A stretch of 63,653 nt of DNA from Gammaproteobacteria bacterium. GTDB taxonomy: Bacteria; Pseudomonadota; Gammaproteobacteria; Arenicellales; JAJDZL01. Positions 27,025 through 36,307 of this stretch are shown here, in pieces. The translations under genes and the position numbers were made by a program. The notes below the pieces were generated by a model, which saw nothing but the letters and a program-made list of their open reading frames with translations, had not been told where the DNA came from and ran no database searches. Numbering within the stretch: the first letter of the stretch is position 1; every line of letters begins with the position of its first letter. The stretch covers positions 1-63,653 of the forward strand of contig JAJEHQ010000032.1 in the NCBI GenBank assembly GCA_022823625.1. The letters are read 5' to 3'.

Positions 27025-28809
27025 CTAGAACTGACTTTCGGCCAATTCTAAAGCAACAGCCGAAGACTGGATTACTGCATCGGCATTCGCTTGGGCTCTG
27101 GGCAGAATATGGGTTGCAAAATATTTTGCAGAAATCAGTTTCTCTTGCAAGTGCTCTGTGTGGCCCGAACCTGTACGAAGATCAGTTGCTGCAATGGAAG
27201 CCATATCCAACATCAGCCAACCGGCAACAGTTAAGGCAAAAACATTCATATAACCAACACTGGCTGCAGCGGTTACCTGCGGTTGAGTCTCACCCGTTTG
27301 ATAAACCCAATCTGTTGCTCTGTTGAAGTGACTAAGAGCAGTCTGTACCGCAGTTGAGATCAATGCGACGGTCTCATCTTCCTGGTCGTTTTGAGAAATC
27401 GACTGACGAATATTTTCGACCAAGCGTTCCAGAACTTCGCGATCACCTCGCAGAATTTTTCTTCCAATCAAGTCATTTGCCTGGATGCCGGTGGTGCCCT
27501 CATAGATCGGGGTGATTCTCACATCGCGCAAATACTGTGCGGCACCGGATTCCTCTATAAATCCCATTCCACCGTGAATCTGTACTCCTATGTATGCAAC
27601 TTCATTTCCAGATTCCGCACACCAGCCTTTGACTAGCGGGATCAGCAAGGCTTGTAATTCACCATAGTTCTGTCGGGCGATTTCATCCGGATGTTTGATT
27701 GATAAATCAAATACTCCGGCTGTGAAGTAAGCAAGGCAACGCATCCCATCAATCAGCGACTTCATTGTCATTAGCATTCGTCTGACATCTGGATGCTCTA
27801 CAATCGCAACCCGCTCCCGAGTACCGATTGCCGTACCCTGCACACGCTGCCTGGCATATTCGATCGCATGCTGATAAGCGCGTTCAGCTACTGCTAGTCC
27901 TTCAACGCCAACTGCATGTCGAGCCAGATTCATCATCGTAAACATGTACTCAAGCCCGCGGTTCTTTTCGCCAACTAAATAACCGATTGCACCCCCGTTA
28001 TCGCCATACGACATCACAGCAGTAGGACTTGCATGAATACCGAGTTTATGCTCCAGCGAAACACATCGCAAGTCGTTACGCTCACCTAAACTACCATCTT
28101 CATTGACTAGGAATTTCGGCACGACAAACATCGAAATGCCTTTCACTCCAGCGGGTGAATCCGCACATCTTGCCAGTACAAAATGGATGATGTTTTCAGT
28201 TAGATCATGCTCACCGTAAGTGATGAATATTTTTTGGCCTTTGATTCGATAATAGCCATTTTCTGCAACGGCTCGGGTGCGAATGGCAGCGAGGTCGGAA
28301 CCAGCTTGCGATTCAGTCAAGTTCATGGTGCCAGTCCACTCTCCAGAAATCAGTCGTTCCAGATACCGTTCCTGCTGTTCCTTGGACCCATGCAGTTCCA
28401 AAGCTCTAATTGCACCCTGTGTCAGTAATGGGCACAGTCCAAAGGACATGTTTGACGAGTGCCACATTTCCTGCACTGCTGTTGCAACAAGCCACGGCAG
28501 GCCTTGTCCACCACGCTCCACATCAAATGACAGACCATTCCAGCCACTATCAACAAACTGACGATATGCTTCCTTCCATCCAGGCGGTGTGGTCACTTCG
28601 CTGTTTTCGCATATGGACCCATGTTCATCACCAACTTTATTCAGGGGGTCCAGAACATTGGAGGAGAACTTGGAAGATTCATCTAGTATTGCCGCGATCA
28701 GTTCCCGGTCCATGCCCTGAAAATCATCGATTTCCAATATTTGATCAAGACCGGCGACGTTATGCAAGACGAACTGCATATCTTCGATTGGTGCGTGGTA
28801 CTCTGACAT
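27025..28809 (-). CDS. Acyl-CoA dehydrogenase, long DmdC-like type
   Basis: 594 residues, larger than a standard 380-residue enzyme. It begins YHAPIEDMQFVLHNVAGL (the extra N-terminal helical segment of this subfamily), then GSWTGTMNLTESQAGSDLAAIRT-like FAD/substrate residues around 165, KIFITYGEHDLTENIIHFVLAR, and QIHGGMGFIEESGAAQYLRDVRITPIYEGTTGIQANDL around 420-455 with the catalytic Glu in IYEGTTG, followed by an extra C-terminal domain. This architecture includes 3-methylmercaptopropionyl-CoA dehydrogenase (DmdC) and FadE-like enzymes. Electrons would go to ETF and then the ETF-QO encoded at 14751. Confidence 0.88.
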   Translation of the reverse strand: MSEYHAPIEDMQFVLHNVAGLDQILEIDDFQGMDRELIAAILDESSKFSSNVLDPLNKVGDEHGSICENSEVTTPPGWKEAYRQFVDSGWNGLSFDVERGGQGLPWLVATAVQEMWHSSNMSFGLCPLLTQGAIRALELHGSKEQQERYLERLISGEWTGTMNLTESQAGSDLAAIRTRAVAENGYYRIKGQKIFITYGEHDLTENIIHFVLARCADSPAGVKGISMFVVPKFLVNEDGSLGERNDLRCVSLEHKLGIHASPTAVMSYGDNGGAIGYLVGEKNRGLEYMFTMMNLARHAVGVEGLAVAERAYQHAIEYARQRVQGTAIGTRERVAIVEHPDVRRMLMTMKSLIDGMRCLAYFTAGVFDLSIKHPDEIARQNYGELQALLIPLVKGWCAESGNEVAYIGVQIHGGMGFIEESGAAQYLRDVRITPIYEGTTGIQANDLIGRKILRGDREVLERLVENIRQSISQNDQEDETVALISTAVQTALSHFNRATDWVYQTGETQPQVTAAASVGYMNVFALTVAGWLMLDMASIAATDLRTGSGHTEHLQEKLISAKYFATHILPRAQANADAVIQSSAVALELAESQF

Positions 28810-29343
28810 TGCTACTCTTAGTGCTTGACTTTAAAATTTATTGAAAAATAGCCTGAATCTGGAAATTATAAATCTGACCTAGCCAATAGCTTCTATTTCT
28901 AATTCCGAGACGACAACGTGAATGTGCTGCTACGCTGTGCCGGACCAAATCTCCGGCTGATCCTAAAGCGATTGAGGGGCAGTTATGCTAATTTTTTGTG
29001 CAGTTAGTGAACGGATTAATCGCCTCAAATGTGCTGTATCTGGGGCAGATTACGGTATTGCGGCAATGAGAGCGTAGCGAGGACAAAATGAGAGGTGTTA
29101 CCTGGAATATCAGAAGCTCCGGATTCATCAATATAGCACTGATTTGACGCGTCAGTTGTCAGCTAGGCTGGTCCTGATCACCTCCGCGGGCGTAGTGGCA
29201 AATGGGGCTGCCGCGATTGCGGTAGCTATAGAGCAGATTACCGGGTCGGAGGTCAATTGAATTATGCCCAAGATTCTGACGCACACCCTAGGGCGCACAT
29301 TTCAGCTTTGCATTGTTGTACCGTAATTTATAGTGACTGAATC
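28810..29343. other. Long intergenic region, possible gene remnant
   Basis: About 530 bases with no intact gene. On the plus strand a stop-free stretch of about 60 codons without a start (roughly 29083-29260) ends GVVANGAAAIAVAIEQITG... and stops at 29258-29260. It reads like the tail of a degraded protein but I cannot name it. The right end must contain the promoter of the PEBP-like gene. Confidence 0.3.
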
Positions 29344-29385
29344 ATGTTTTTAGGTCACTCGAAAATTTATCTGGAGAGAAATGGC

Positions 29386-29919
29386 ATGAATATTCAAAGA
29401 AATATTGCACTAATTTTCTGTCTGACTGTATTTATTGTTGGCTTAGACACCGTCAAATCTGATGAATTGACAGTCGAATTCGCGGATTCAGCTTGGAACG
29501 GAATTACCATTCCGGAAGGCCAGTATTGCAAGAAATTCGGTGGCAAGGGATCGACTCCACCGTTGACGGTAAACAATATCCCCGCTCAAGCTAATGCAAT
29601 TGTCATTGAGTTCAATGATCTTGACTATCAGCCGCTTTCAAAAAAGGGTGGCCATGGAAAGGTTGGATTTGAAATTGAGATGGGTGCTGGAACAGCCCAG
29701 CTGCCAGCCGTACCCGGCGGTACCAAAAAAATGCCGGACGGCGTTTAGTTGGTAAAGAAAAACCGAGCGACAGGTGGCTGGCGAAGCCCGGGGTATCTGC
29801 CTCCATGTTCAGGAGGTCAAGGTAACACCTACGTTGCTGATGTTCTTGCTGTGGAGAAAACCAGCAAGAAGAAGTACAAAGTTCTCTCCAAAGCGCGTAT
29901 TGTCATGGGAAGTTACTGA
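29386..29919 (+). pseudogene. PEBP-like exported protein interrupted by an in-frame amber codon
   Basis: Start ATG 29386 with GGAGAG 8 bases upstream and a signal peptide (MNIQRNIALIFCLTVFIVG...). The mature part has ITIPEGQYCKKFGGKGSTPPLTVNNIPAQA...IVIEFNDLDYQPLSKKGGHG, the opening of a phosphatidylethanolamine-binding (YbhB/RKIP-type) domain. A TAG at 29746-29748 interrupts it, but the same frame continues for 56 codons with TGGWRSPGYLPPCSGGQGNTYVADVLAVEK, the expected PEBP C-terminal half, to TGA at 29917-29919. The full frame would give about 176 residues plus the amber position, normal for the family. Either a recent nonsense mutation, a sequencing error or amber read-through. Confidence 0.75.
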
Positions 29920-30231
29920 GCCCTTTCCAGCGTTGTCGACTTGCGGATGGCGTGACTCTTCCAGACGATTTTTCAAATTTACGCCAAACGCATTCAGACC
30001 AATACTCAAATAGGTTTTAGTTTCTCATGCATGATCTTCCTAACAGGTAACTAATTTCCGCTTTCAGATTCATTAGAATACGCAACCACACCCAAACCGC
30101 TGAAATAGTCTGTGTATCGATAGCTTACTCTCAACGTCGTCTGAATCGTGGGCAGGTTTTTGTTTACGGTCGGACGTCTAATATAGATCGAATGATCAAA
30201 TCATAAATCACGGATAGTTGCACCTGAAAAA
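29920..30231. other. Non-coding stretch
   Basis: About 310 bases between the broken PEBP-like gene and the PIN toxin gene, which is transcribed towards it. No coding frame, repeat or clear terminator recognised. Confidence 0.3.
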
Positions 30232-30636
30232 TCACTTAAATGCAGCCAAAGAATCAAGATCGCCACTCCAGCCGAGAATCCGCTTGTCCGCAGTCACCAG
30301 TCGATGTCCTGCTAGCGCGGTCGCAACGATCATTCGGTCAGCAGGATCGGAATGAAAATTCGCTAACTGTACTGCTCTTAAACCAATTTCGCCATCAATA
30401 GGAATCTCAACAATACCTTGCTCAATTTGTGTACGACGCCAATGCTCAAGATTTTCAGAAAGTGTAATTTTCTTTATACTTTGAAGCATTGCGATTTCCC
30501 AAATTGAAATCGCAGAGATCGCAAGTTCACCTGACTGCCATGCGTGGTCAATCTCTCTGTGTGCAATTGAACCTAATTCACGGGAACCACTTCGCAGCCA
30601 CAATACGACATGTGTGTCAAGCAGAATCACTTTCAT
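30232..30636 (-). CDS. PIN-domain toxin, VapC family
   Basis: 134 residues. The PIN acidic residues are in place: LLDTHVVLWL at the start, ISIWEIAML near 46, DPADRMIVATALAGHRLVTADKRI near 97-118. VapC toxins are Mg-dependent endoribonucleases that cut tRNA or rRNA when free of the antitoxin. The gene follows the Phd-type antitoxin gene by 10 bases on the same strand, the normal order. Near the decayed region 29-32 kb, consistent with a mobile module. Confidence 0.9.
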   Translation of the reverse strand: MKVILLDTHVVLWLRSGSRELGSIAHREIDHAWQSGELAISAISIWEIAMLQSIKKITLSENLEHWRRTQIEQGIVEIPIDGEIGLRAVQLANFHSDPADRMIVATALAGHRLVTADKRILGWSGDLDSLAAFK

Positions 30637-30646
30637 GTGTCCTAAC

Positions 30647-30901
30647 TTATTTCACATCGACTTCCCACTTCGATTTGAGTGGTGTAATGATGTCATCAAG
30701 TATCACAATTTTGTCCCTGTCAATGCCGAACAAAGTTGGAGGTCTACTTCTATAGGGCACAAGACGAGCAACCGGACGGTTGTTTTTTGTAATGACCAAC
30801 TCCCCTCCGGTATTCGCAACCTCGTCCATCAGTTTAAGGCATTTGACCTTGAATTCTGAGGCCTTTATCGTATGTTCACGAGAAGGGTCGTATGATTTCA
30901 T
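30647..30901 (-). CDS. Phd/YefM-type antitoxin
   Basis: 84 residues from ATG 30901, with GGAGAAC upstream; a longer start at 30940 lacks a ribosome site. The N-terminal DNA-binding part has HTIKASEFKVKCLKLMDEVANTGGELVITKNNRPVARLVPY, the classic Phd/YefM pattern, followed by a toxin-binding tail (IDRDKIVILDDIITPLKSKWEVDVK). It should bind and inhibit the PIN toxin encoded next and repress its own promoter. Confidence 0.88.
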   Translation of the reverse strand: MKSYDPSREHTIKASEFKVKCLKLMDEVANTGGELVITKNNRPVARLVPYRSRPPTLFGIDRDKIVILDDIITPLKSKWEVDVK

Positions 30902-30940
30902 TGCCGTTCTCCAGATCTTGATATAGTTTGAAATACTCAA

Positions 30941-31395
30941 CCTATTGTATTACGAATGTGACCTTAGTCATGACCATAGTCATATTAAACAGAATCTCTT
31001 ATCCAATATTTCCTCGGACTGCAAGTTCATAACTCTTCGTCAATCACTAATTTGGATTGTGGTGGCATGTCCCATTGATGGAAAGTCCTCTGCGTATCTT
31101 CGCAATATTCCGAACTATAGGTCGACTTATTCGGTTTTTCCTTCAGATATTACAAAGTGGAAATTTTGGTTGATATTTTGGTAAAGTTTTTAACCGGATC
31201 AGTTTGATTAACTGAATCTAAAAAAGTCGCAAATATTTAATTAAATCTTCCATCTATATGAGCAACTACTCATTTCTACATTAACTCCTGGATGTAGTTG
31301 CCTTAGACGCTGAAAGTCAACGAATTCTTGACCAGAATTCACATTTTTAATGACTTTTCTTCATACAACTGCAAATTAGTCATTACCATTTTGCA
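30941..31395. other. AT-rich region upstream of an ATPase remnant
   Basis: About 450 AT-rich bases without a recognisable gene. It holds the promoter of the antitoxin-toxin pair. Several short frames contain no family pattern I recognise. Confidence 0.3.
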
Positions 31396-31701
31396 ATGGT
31401 ATGTGTGTTTAGTTATGCAAAGATTTTTATTGAATCATTTTTTGAGGTACCTTCAAAAACACTGCCAAATGCTGTTTTATTAGGGCCTAGACAACTCGGT
31501 AGAACTATTGCGGCTAAGTTGATTGGCGAGTTGATGAACAACTCTTACTACTTTAACTGGCATAATCCATCGGACAGATCAACCATCATGGATGGGTCTC
31601 TTGCAATCGCACAGCAAACCGTTGCAAATCAAATTACCGATAGCCTTCCGCTTTGTATTTTGACGAATTACACAAGTTTCAGTATTGGCGAGATTTTCTG
31701 A
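31396..31701 (+). pseudogene. Remnant of a DUF4143-type AAA ATPase
   Basis: The frame has PNAVLLGPRQLGRTIAAKLIGELMNN followed by YYFNWHNPSDRSTIMDG. The first part matches the Walker A region of the AAA/DUF4143 ATPases (compare GPRQSGKTTLARLF in the intact gene at 56334), but the essential Lys is Arg (GRT) and a neighbouring residue is Leu. The YFNW(D)NP.DR motif is also family-typical. The frame stops after 101 residues, and the downstream sequence to about 31920 carries no convincing remainder of the 390-residue protein. Decayed copy of a gene type often spread horizontally. Confidence 0.6.
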
Positions 31702-32028
31702 AAATCATGTTCGATACTTACGAATCAAACCTGAGACTTTTGATTTCCGTTCCAAGTATTTATTTTGTCTGGTGTTGTGCATTGCTCTTCTTCGTAAAAT
31801 TTCGAACGGTTGTGAGAGTAACATGTTGAGAGCTTTTGCTTCCATTGTGGAACCGTGTCCGAATTATGATTCGAATTTACCCAATGGTGAATGGAGAATT
31901 TCGCTGGGCAAGTCTAGATAATGGTCCTTCATCTTAGATATTGAAACACTTCGCTACTACGAGTGTTCCTTGCTCAGTGGCAAACCGAAACCGACAAAAC
32001 GCCTGATCCAATTCAAGAATTCTCAATA

Positions 32029-33300
32029 ATGAATATTGATCCAAAATCGATGTTGATCGACCTATTTAGAGTAGCTGTCGACCGTGCTTCAGCGCCAAAG
32101 TGTCTGCCCTCATATCTAGACAACCTGCCTGATCGAAAAATTTATGTGATCGGTGCGGGAAAAGCTGCCGCCGCAATGGCAAATACCATAGAAAACCATG
32201 TTGCGAGTGAGATCACAGGTCTAGTTGTCACCCGTTATGGGCATGCGGTACCAACGAGATCCATCGAAGTTGTGGAAGCTGCACATCCAGTACCTGATGA
32301 ATTGGGGTTAAGAGCAGCAAAGCGAGTCATCAATCTGGCTGCATCACTTAAAAATAGGGACCTCGTAGTCTGCGCGATTTCGGGAGGCGCATCCTCCCTG
32401 CTAGCTCGACCGCATCCTGAAATCGCTTTCGAAGATAAACAATCAATCACCCGACAACTGCTTTTGGCGGGGGCAACAATTCACGAGATGAATTGCGTTC
32501 GCAAACACTTGTCCGCCATAAAGGGTGGGCACCTCATGAGGCACATTTTTCCTGCCTCTGCGCTTACACTCTGCATATCAGATGTCGTCGGTGATGATCC
32601 CTCCATCATTGGCTCAGGCCCAACTGTTGGAGACCCATCAACCTGTGATGAAGTGCTTGATGCCATATCGCAGTACCGCATCAATGTCCCACAGTACATT
32701 TTGACGAAGTTGACTAAAGGTGAACTTGAGACACCGAAGCCGGACAACCCCGTATTTAAACAATCCAGAATTAGGATTGTGGCGAGACCTCAGGATGCGC
32801 TTGAAGCTAGTGCCGAGAAGGCAGCCAAACAGGGTTTAGAAATTTTTTCGCTCGGTGATGCCGTCGAGGGCGACACCAATCAGGTCGCAAAACAGCATGC
32901 AGCCTTCGTACGAGAAAAGCTCCCTCATAATTCGAAAGACAAGCCATTTGTGATCCTTTCCGGCGGAGAAACGACAGTGAATGTTACCGGCTCCGGAAAA
33001 GGCGGACCGAATTCTCAGTACGTATTGGCGATCGCAAAGGAGTTGGACGGCATGACAGGAGTTTATGCTATTGCCTGTGATACGGACGGGATTGATGGTT
33101 CCGAAGACAATGCCGGTGCTTTAATGACACCATCTACGTTAAAGCGCGCCCGTTCAAAAGGAATGGATGTTAGCCAATACTTGAAAAACAATGATGCCTA
33201 TAGCTTTTTTGAAAACCTCGGGGATTTAGTGATGACTGGACCTACCCTGACTAATGTCAATGATTTTCGTGCGATCGCTTACCTGCCCGGCACTGACTAA
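32029..33300 (+). CDS. Glycerate 2-kinase (MOFRL/TtuD-GckA family)
   Basis: 423 residues from ATG 32029; an in-frame start 66 bases upstream is less likely. Features: IYVIGAGKAAAAMANTIE near residue 35, VVCAISGGASSLLARPHPEI near 118, CVRKHLSAIKGGHLMRHIFPA near 155, ISDVVGDDPSIIGSGPTVGDPST near 185, and the MOFRL domain VILSGGETTVNVTGSGKGGPNSQYVLAIAKEL near 310. It phosphorylates D-glycerate to 2-phosphoglycerate, as in serine-cycle, glyoxylate or tartrate metabolism. Together with the methyl-transfer and folate genes that follow it could belong to one-carbon assimilation, but no serine-cycle enzymes are adjacent. Confidence 0.92.
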   Translation: MNIDPKSMLIDLFRVAVDRASAPKCLPSYLDNLPDRKIYVIGAGKAAAAMANTIENHVASEITGLVVTRYGHAVPTRSIEVVEAAHPVPDELGLRAAKRVINLAASLKNRDLVVCAISGGASSLLARPHPEIAFEDKQSITRQLLLAGATIHEMNCVRKHLSAIKGGHLMRHIFPASALTLCISDVVGDDPSIIGSGPTVGDPSTCDEVLDAISQYRINVPQYILTKLTKGELETPKPDNPVFKQSRIRIVARPQDALEASAEKAAKQGLEIFSLGDAVEGDTNQVAKQHAAFVREKLPHNSKDKPFVILSGGETTVNVTGSGKGGPNSQYVLAIAKELDGMTGVYAIACDTDGIDGSEDNAGALMTPSTLKRARSKGMDVSQYLKNNDAYSFFENLGDLVMTGPTLTNVNDFRAIAYLPGTD

Positions 33301-33587
33301 CCGACTGCTTTGGCCAATTCTCGCTTGCGGATATCCTTGTACTGAGACTCAAAATCATCTCTGACCGACTTGGCAGCTTCTTCGGCGGAACCGTCTACTT
33401 CGTACCGTTTGCCTTTAGCCCACTGCATCAGATATTCATCGGTTCCAGCAAGTTTTTTTTTCATAGCGATTAAGTCAATTAATTCCTGAAAACGCTCACT
33501 CAAAAGTTCTTTGTGAACTCCATTTTCGTCGCGCGCTTCGACCACTGACGGGATATCCTCCCAATACAGAATCTGAACTTTAGCCAT
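33297..33587 (-). CDS. 'Virulence factor' family small protein (PF13769-like)
   Basis: 96 residues: VQILYWEDIPSVVEARDENGVHKELLSERFQELIDLIAMKKKLAGTDEYLMQWAKG then an acidic/basic helical tail. The name is historical. From what I know of gene neighbourhoods in marine alphaproteobacteria, this family is typically encoded beside methylenetetrahydrofolate reductase-like, methyl-THF:corrinoid methyltransferase and RACo-type genes, and here an MTHFR-like gene lies 0.7 kb away and the corrinoid operon 4 kb away. That suggests a role in corrinoid/C1 metabolism, not virulence. Its stop overlaps the stop of the glycerate kinase gene. Confidence 0.65.
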   Translation of the reverse strand: MAKVQILYWEDIPSVVEARDENGVHKELLSERFQELIDLIAMKKKLAGTDEYLMQWAKGKRYEVDGSAEEAAKSVRDDFESQYKDIRKRELAKAVG

Positions 33588-33737
33588 GCTCCAACCTCAC
33601 AAGAAAAATTACTAACATTCAAGCATTAAGGATATCGTTAATGCCGAATCAGTTGCTAGAATTACACTCAGTGTATATTCCCAATATATTAAAATACCTA
33701 GCAATTCTCAGCACTAATTTCACAACAGGTAGATCCG

Positions 33738-34271
33738 ATGTGGGCAAAACGGTTTCCGGTTCCTGAATTTGACAGACATTCATTGAAAGACATGGACTGG
33801 ACGGCCCCTGAGATCAAATCAGGGTCTGATCTAAGCGAGCACGCTTGTGTTGCAGTCGATGCGGATTCAGCTCTTTTTGAACGATTCAGTTTTGTTGGTG
33901 ATCATCTGATGGCAGTTGCCTGCAGACTGCCTGAAACCACCGTTAGCATTACCGGAAATTCTTTCGCGTGGCCAATTCAACGCGCACTAATTCTCGATTC
34001 TCTCGATGCCGAGAACTGCCAGGTCATTGCAGATTGGAAAACTCCCCGCCCTATGAACACCCGATTTGGTCCTGATGGTGGCATCACCGTGAACGCTTCG
34101 CAAGTATTTGTGTTTATCGGTAATCAATACGCCGATCACTGGGTCGCAAACCGCATCATGCTGGACAATGATTGGGTTTCCGAAAGTGGCAATGGCTATA
34201 GAATTCTATCGTCAAGCGAAACCGAAATAAATGACTTCCACGATGCAGTCATTTACTTCGATTGGAATTAA
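33738..34271 (+). CDS. Conserved-looking protein of unknown function
   Basis: 177 residues, soluble and acidic, no signal peptide or membrane segment. It begins MWAKRFPVPEFDRHS and contains SITGNSFAWPIQRALIL and NTRFGPDGGITVNASQVFVFIGNQYADHWVANRI. An AGGTAG-like site precedes the ATG. I do not recognise a family. It lies 49 bases upstream of the MTHFR-like gene on the same strand and is probably co-transcribed with it, so a one-carbon role can be suspected but not shown. Confidence 0.6.
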   Translation: MWAKRFPVPEFDRHSLKDMDWTAPEIKSGSDLSEHACVAVDADSALFERFSFVGDHLMAVACRLPETTVSITGNSFAWPIQRALILDSLDAENCQVIADWKTPRPMNTRFGPDGGITVNASQVFVFIGNQYADHWVANRIMLDNDWVSESGNGYRILSSSETEINDFHDAVIYFDWN

Positions 34272-34320
34272 AATTACTCGTCATAAATTTTTTTGACCTT
34301 CTGCAGGGATTGTTAGTCCA

Positions 34321-35205
34321 TTGTCAGAATCCACTCAATTTGCGTTGAGCCAACTCGTTCGGGGTTATTCAGTCGAGACAACCCCAGGGGCGGCAACCAA
34401 GATTCCAGATTATCGCCTCATGTTGCCTGCTGGCACGACTGTTTACGTAACTTTGCTTCCAGGTTCAACCATTGATGACACAATTTCGGTTTGCATACGG
34501 CTGGCAAAAGAAGGATTCAATCCGGTTCCACACTACGCAGCGCGACAAATTTCGAATCGGCAGAAAATTGCATCATCACTTCAGCGATTCTGCGACGAAG
34601 CAGGAGGAACACAAGTATTGGTGCTTGCTGGCAGTTCAAGCAAACCAATCGGAGACTATGAAAACTCCATGCAACTTCTGGAAACCGGACTTTTTGATCA
34701 GGCAGGCATTTCCAAAATTGGAGTGGCGGGACATCCGGAAGGCAGTCCGGATATTTCTGCTCGGGAATTGGAAGACGCTCTGAAATGGAAAAATCAGTTT
34801 GCACAGCGGACTGACGCAGAGATGTATCTCGTAACGCAGTTCTGTTTTCAGGCTAAAGCTGTTGTTGAATGGGAACGGCAACTGGCTGAACTTGGTAATA
34901 AACTACCCGTTCACATCGGTATTCCAGGCGTCGCAACAATTGGAACACTTCTTAAGCACGCTGCGGCCTGTGGAATTGGTCCATCCATGAATTTTCTAAA
35001 GAAACAGGCGCGTAGCGCCAAGAAGTTGCTTCAAAATTCCACACCTGAGCTGCTGCTTTGCGACATTGCAGAGCACCGCAGTTGGAATTCAGACTCAATG
35101 ATAGAAAAGTTGCACGTCTATCCGTTGGGTGGTTTAAGAAAATCCGCCGAGTGGCTAGAGCGTTTTCAGTCGGAGGCTGAAACTCGCAGTAAAAGTGTCG
35201 CGTGA
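34321..35205 (+). CDS. Methylenetetrahydrofolate reductase-like protein
   Basis: 294 residues from TTG 34321, with a CAGGGA site upstream. TIM-barrel pattern of the MetF family: the early RGYSVETTPGAAT, GTTVYVTLLPGSTIDDTISVCIRLAKEGFNPVPHYAARQI, VLVLAGSSSKPIGDYENSMQLLETG, KIGVAGHPEGSPDIS, AEMYLVTQFCFQAKAVVEWERQL and PVHIGIPGVATIGTLLKHAAACGIGPS. It should interconvert 5-methyl-THF and methylene-THF with a flavin. Beside a corrinoid methyltransferase operon, oxidation of methyl-THF derived from a methylated substrate is the likely direction. It is more divergent than housekeeping MetF. Confidence 0.8.
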   Translation: MSESTQFALSQLVRGYSVETTPGAATKIPDYRLMLPAGTTVYVTLLPGSTIDDTISVCIRLAKEGFNPVPHYAARQISNRQKIASSLQRFCDEAGGTQVLVLAGSSSKPIGDYENSMQLLETGLFDQAGISKIGVAGHPEGSPDISARELEDALKWKNQFAQRTDAEMYLVTQFCFQAKAVVEWERQLAELGNKLPVHIGIPGVATIGTLLKHAAACGIGPSMNFLKKQARSAKKLLQNSTPELLLCDIAEHRSWNSDSMIEKLHVYPLGGLRKSAEWLERFQSEAETRSKSVA

Positions 35206-35578
35206 TTTTCATCTAGCACACCTCTCAAAGAATTCTCAATGTACCATCTGATCACAAACTGTTCAAGTGGCTGAATCGGCCACTAGGGGTAGATCAGGAA
35301 TCCAGTCTACCCAATCTGAGAAATGCCATCATTGGTGAGTTTCTTTGAATATTGGTTGTGGAGTTCTTCGGAGTTAGGGCTGTCCAAGCGGCTGACATTT
35401 CAGTAACTCAGGTTGCAGGAGCAGTGGCGGTAACAGAGCTGTACGTCATGAATGCCGACGCAATTTTGAGTTGGACTAAGCCTGATTCGAGGCGAACCTG
35501 TAAGCCAGTTCACGAATGCCATGGGATTTGGCGATTACTTCCCTAACCCCGCAGTTTTCGGCACAACAGTAAAATCAT
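35206..35578. other. Non-coding stretch between convergent genes
   Basis: About 370 bases between the stops of the MTHFR-like and aquaporin genes. Short frames exist but none shows a family pattern, and no clear terminator hairpin was found. Confidence 0.3.
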
Positions 35579-36262
35579 TTAACTTCGTGCGCCTAACTCC
35601 TCCTTCGCGTAAAGACGGTTCGCTATAAACAAGGCAATTACAGCACCGATAAACTGTGCGATGATGAACATCGGTGCATGCGCGGGCAAAATGCCGGAAA
35701 AAGTATCTGTAAAACTGCGAGCAATTGTTACTGCAGGATTGGCAAATGATGTCGACGCTGTGAACCAGTATCCAGCGGTTATATACAGGCCCACTGCCAT
35801 AGGAACTGCACTAGGTTTAGCACGCAAAGTGGCCAGTATTGTCAGCACGAGGCCGAAAGTCGCAACACCTTCAGAGAACCACTGAGAGTCTCCAGTTCGG
35901 ATATTCTGTGAAAGCTGAAACAGCGGTTCCTCAAACATGTAATGAGCTGCCAGCATTCCGACTAGACCTCCTAATACCTGAACCAAGATGTAAGCGGCTG
36001 ACCGTTTCCAGGAAATGTCCTTTTTCAGAGTAAAAGCTAAGGTTACCGCAGGATTGAAGTGAGCGCCAGAAACGGGACCTAGCATTGTAATGAGCACAAC
36101 CAAAATGGCGCCAGTTGCGATCGTGTTGCCTAAAAGTGCAATTGCGACATTGCCGCCAGCGAGAGTTTCGCCCATTATTCCTGAACCGATAACTGTGGCA
36201 AGAAGCACGGCTGTGCCCAGCCACTCGGCTAGAAGTGCTCTGGCAAAAGGGGACCAAGTCAT
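35579..36262 (-). CDS. aqpS: Aquaporin/MIP channel, AqpS-like arsenite channel
   Basis: 227 residues with six hydrophobic segments. The two half-helix motifs are HFNPAVTLAFTLKKD (first NPA) and SFANPAVTIARSFTD (second NPA). MIP channels conduct water, glycerol or neutral metalloids such as arsenite. In some ars operons (for example in Sinorhizobium) an aquaglyceroporin AqpS replaces the ArsB/Acr3 pump. Its position as last gene of an arsR-arsI operon supports arsenite passage here; the symbol rests on context. Confidence 0.85.
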   Translation of the reverse strand: MTWSPFARALLAEWLGTAVLLATVIGSGIMGETLAGGNVAIALLGNTIATGAILVVLITMLGPVSGAHFNPAVTLAFTLKKDISWKRSAAYILVQVLGGLVGMLAAHYMFEEPLFQLSQNIRTGDSQWFSEGVATFGLVLTILATLRAKPSAVPMAVGLYITAGYWFTASTSFANPAVTIARSFTDTFSGILPAHAPMFIIAQFIGAVIALFIANRLYAKEELGARS

Positions 36263-36307
36263 GATGACAGTCCGGAAACGTGAGAAACCTGTGTTGTACT
36301 TAAGCGT

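Noticed and set aside
31685..31921. Second half of the ATPase remnant
   Set aside because: The frame shows none of the expected Walker B, sensor or DUF4143 motifs, so it cannot be assigned to the ATPase.
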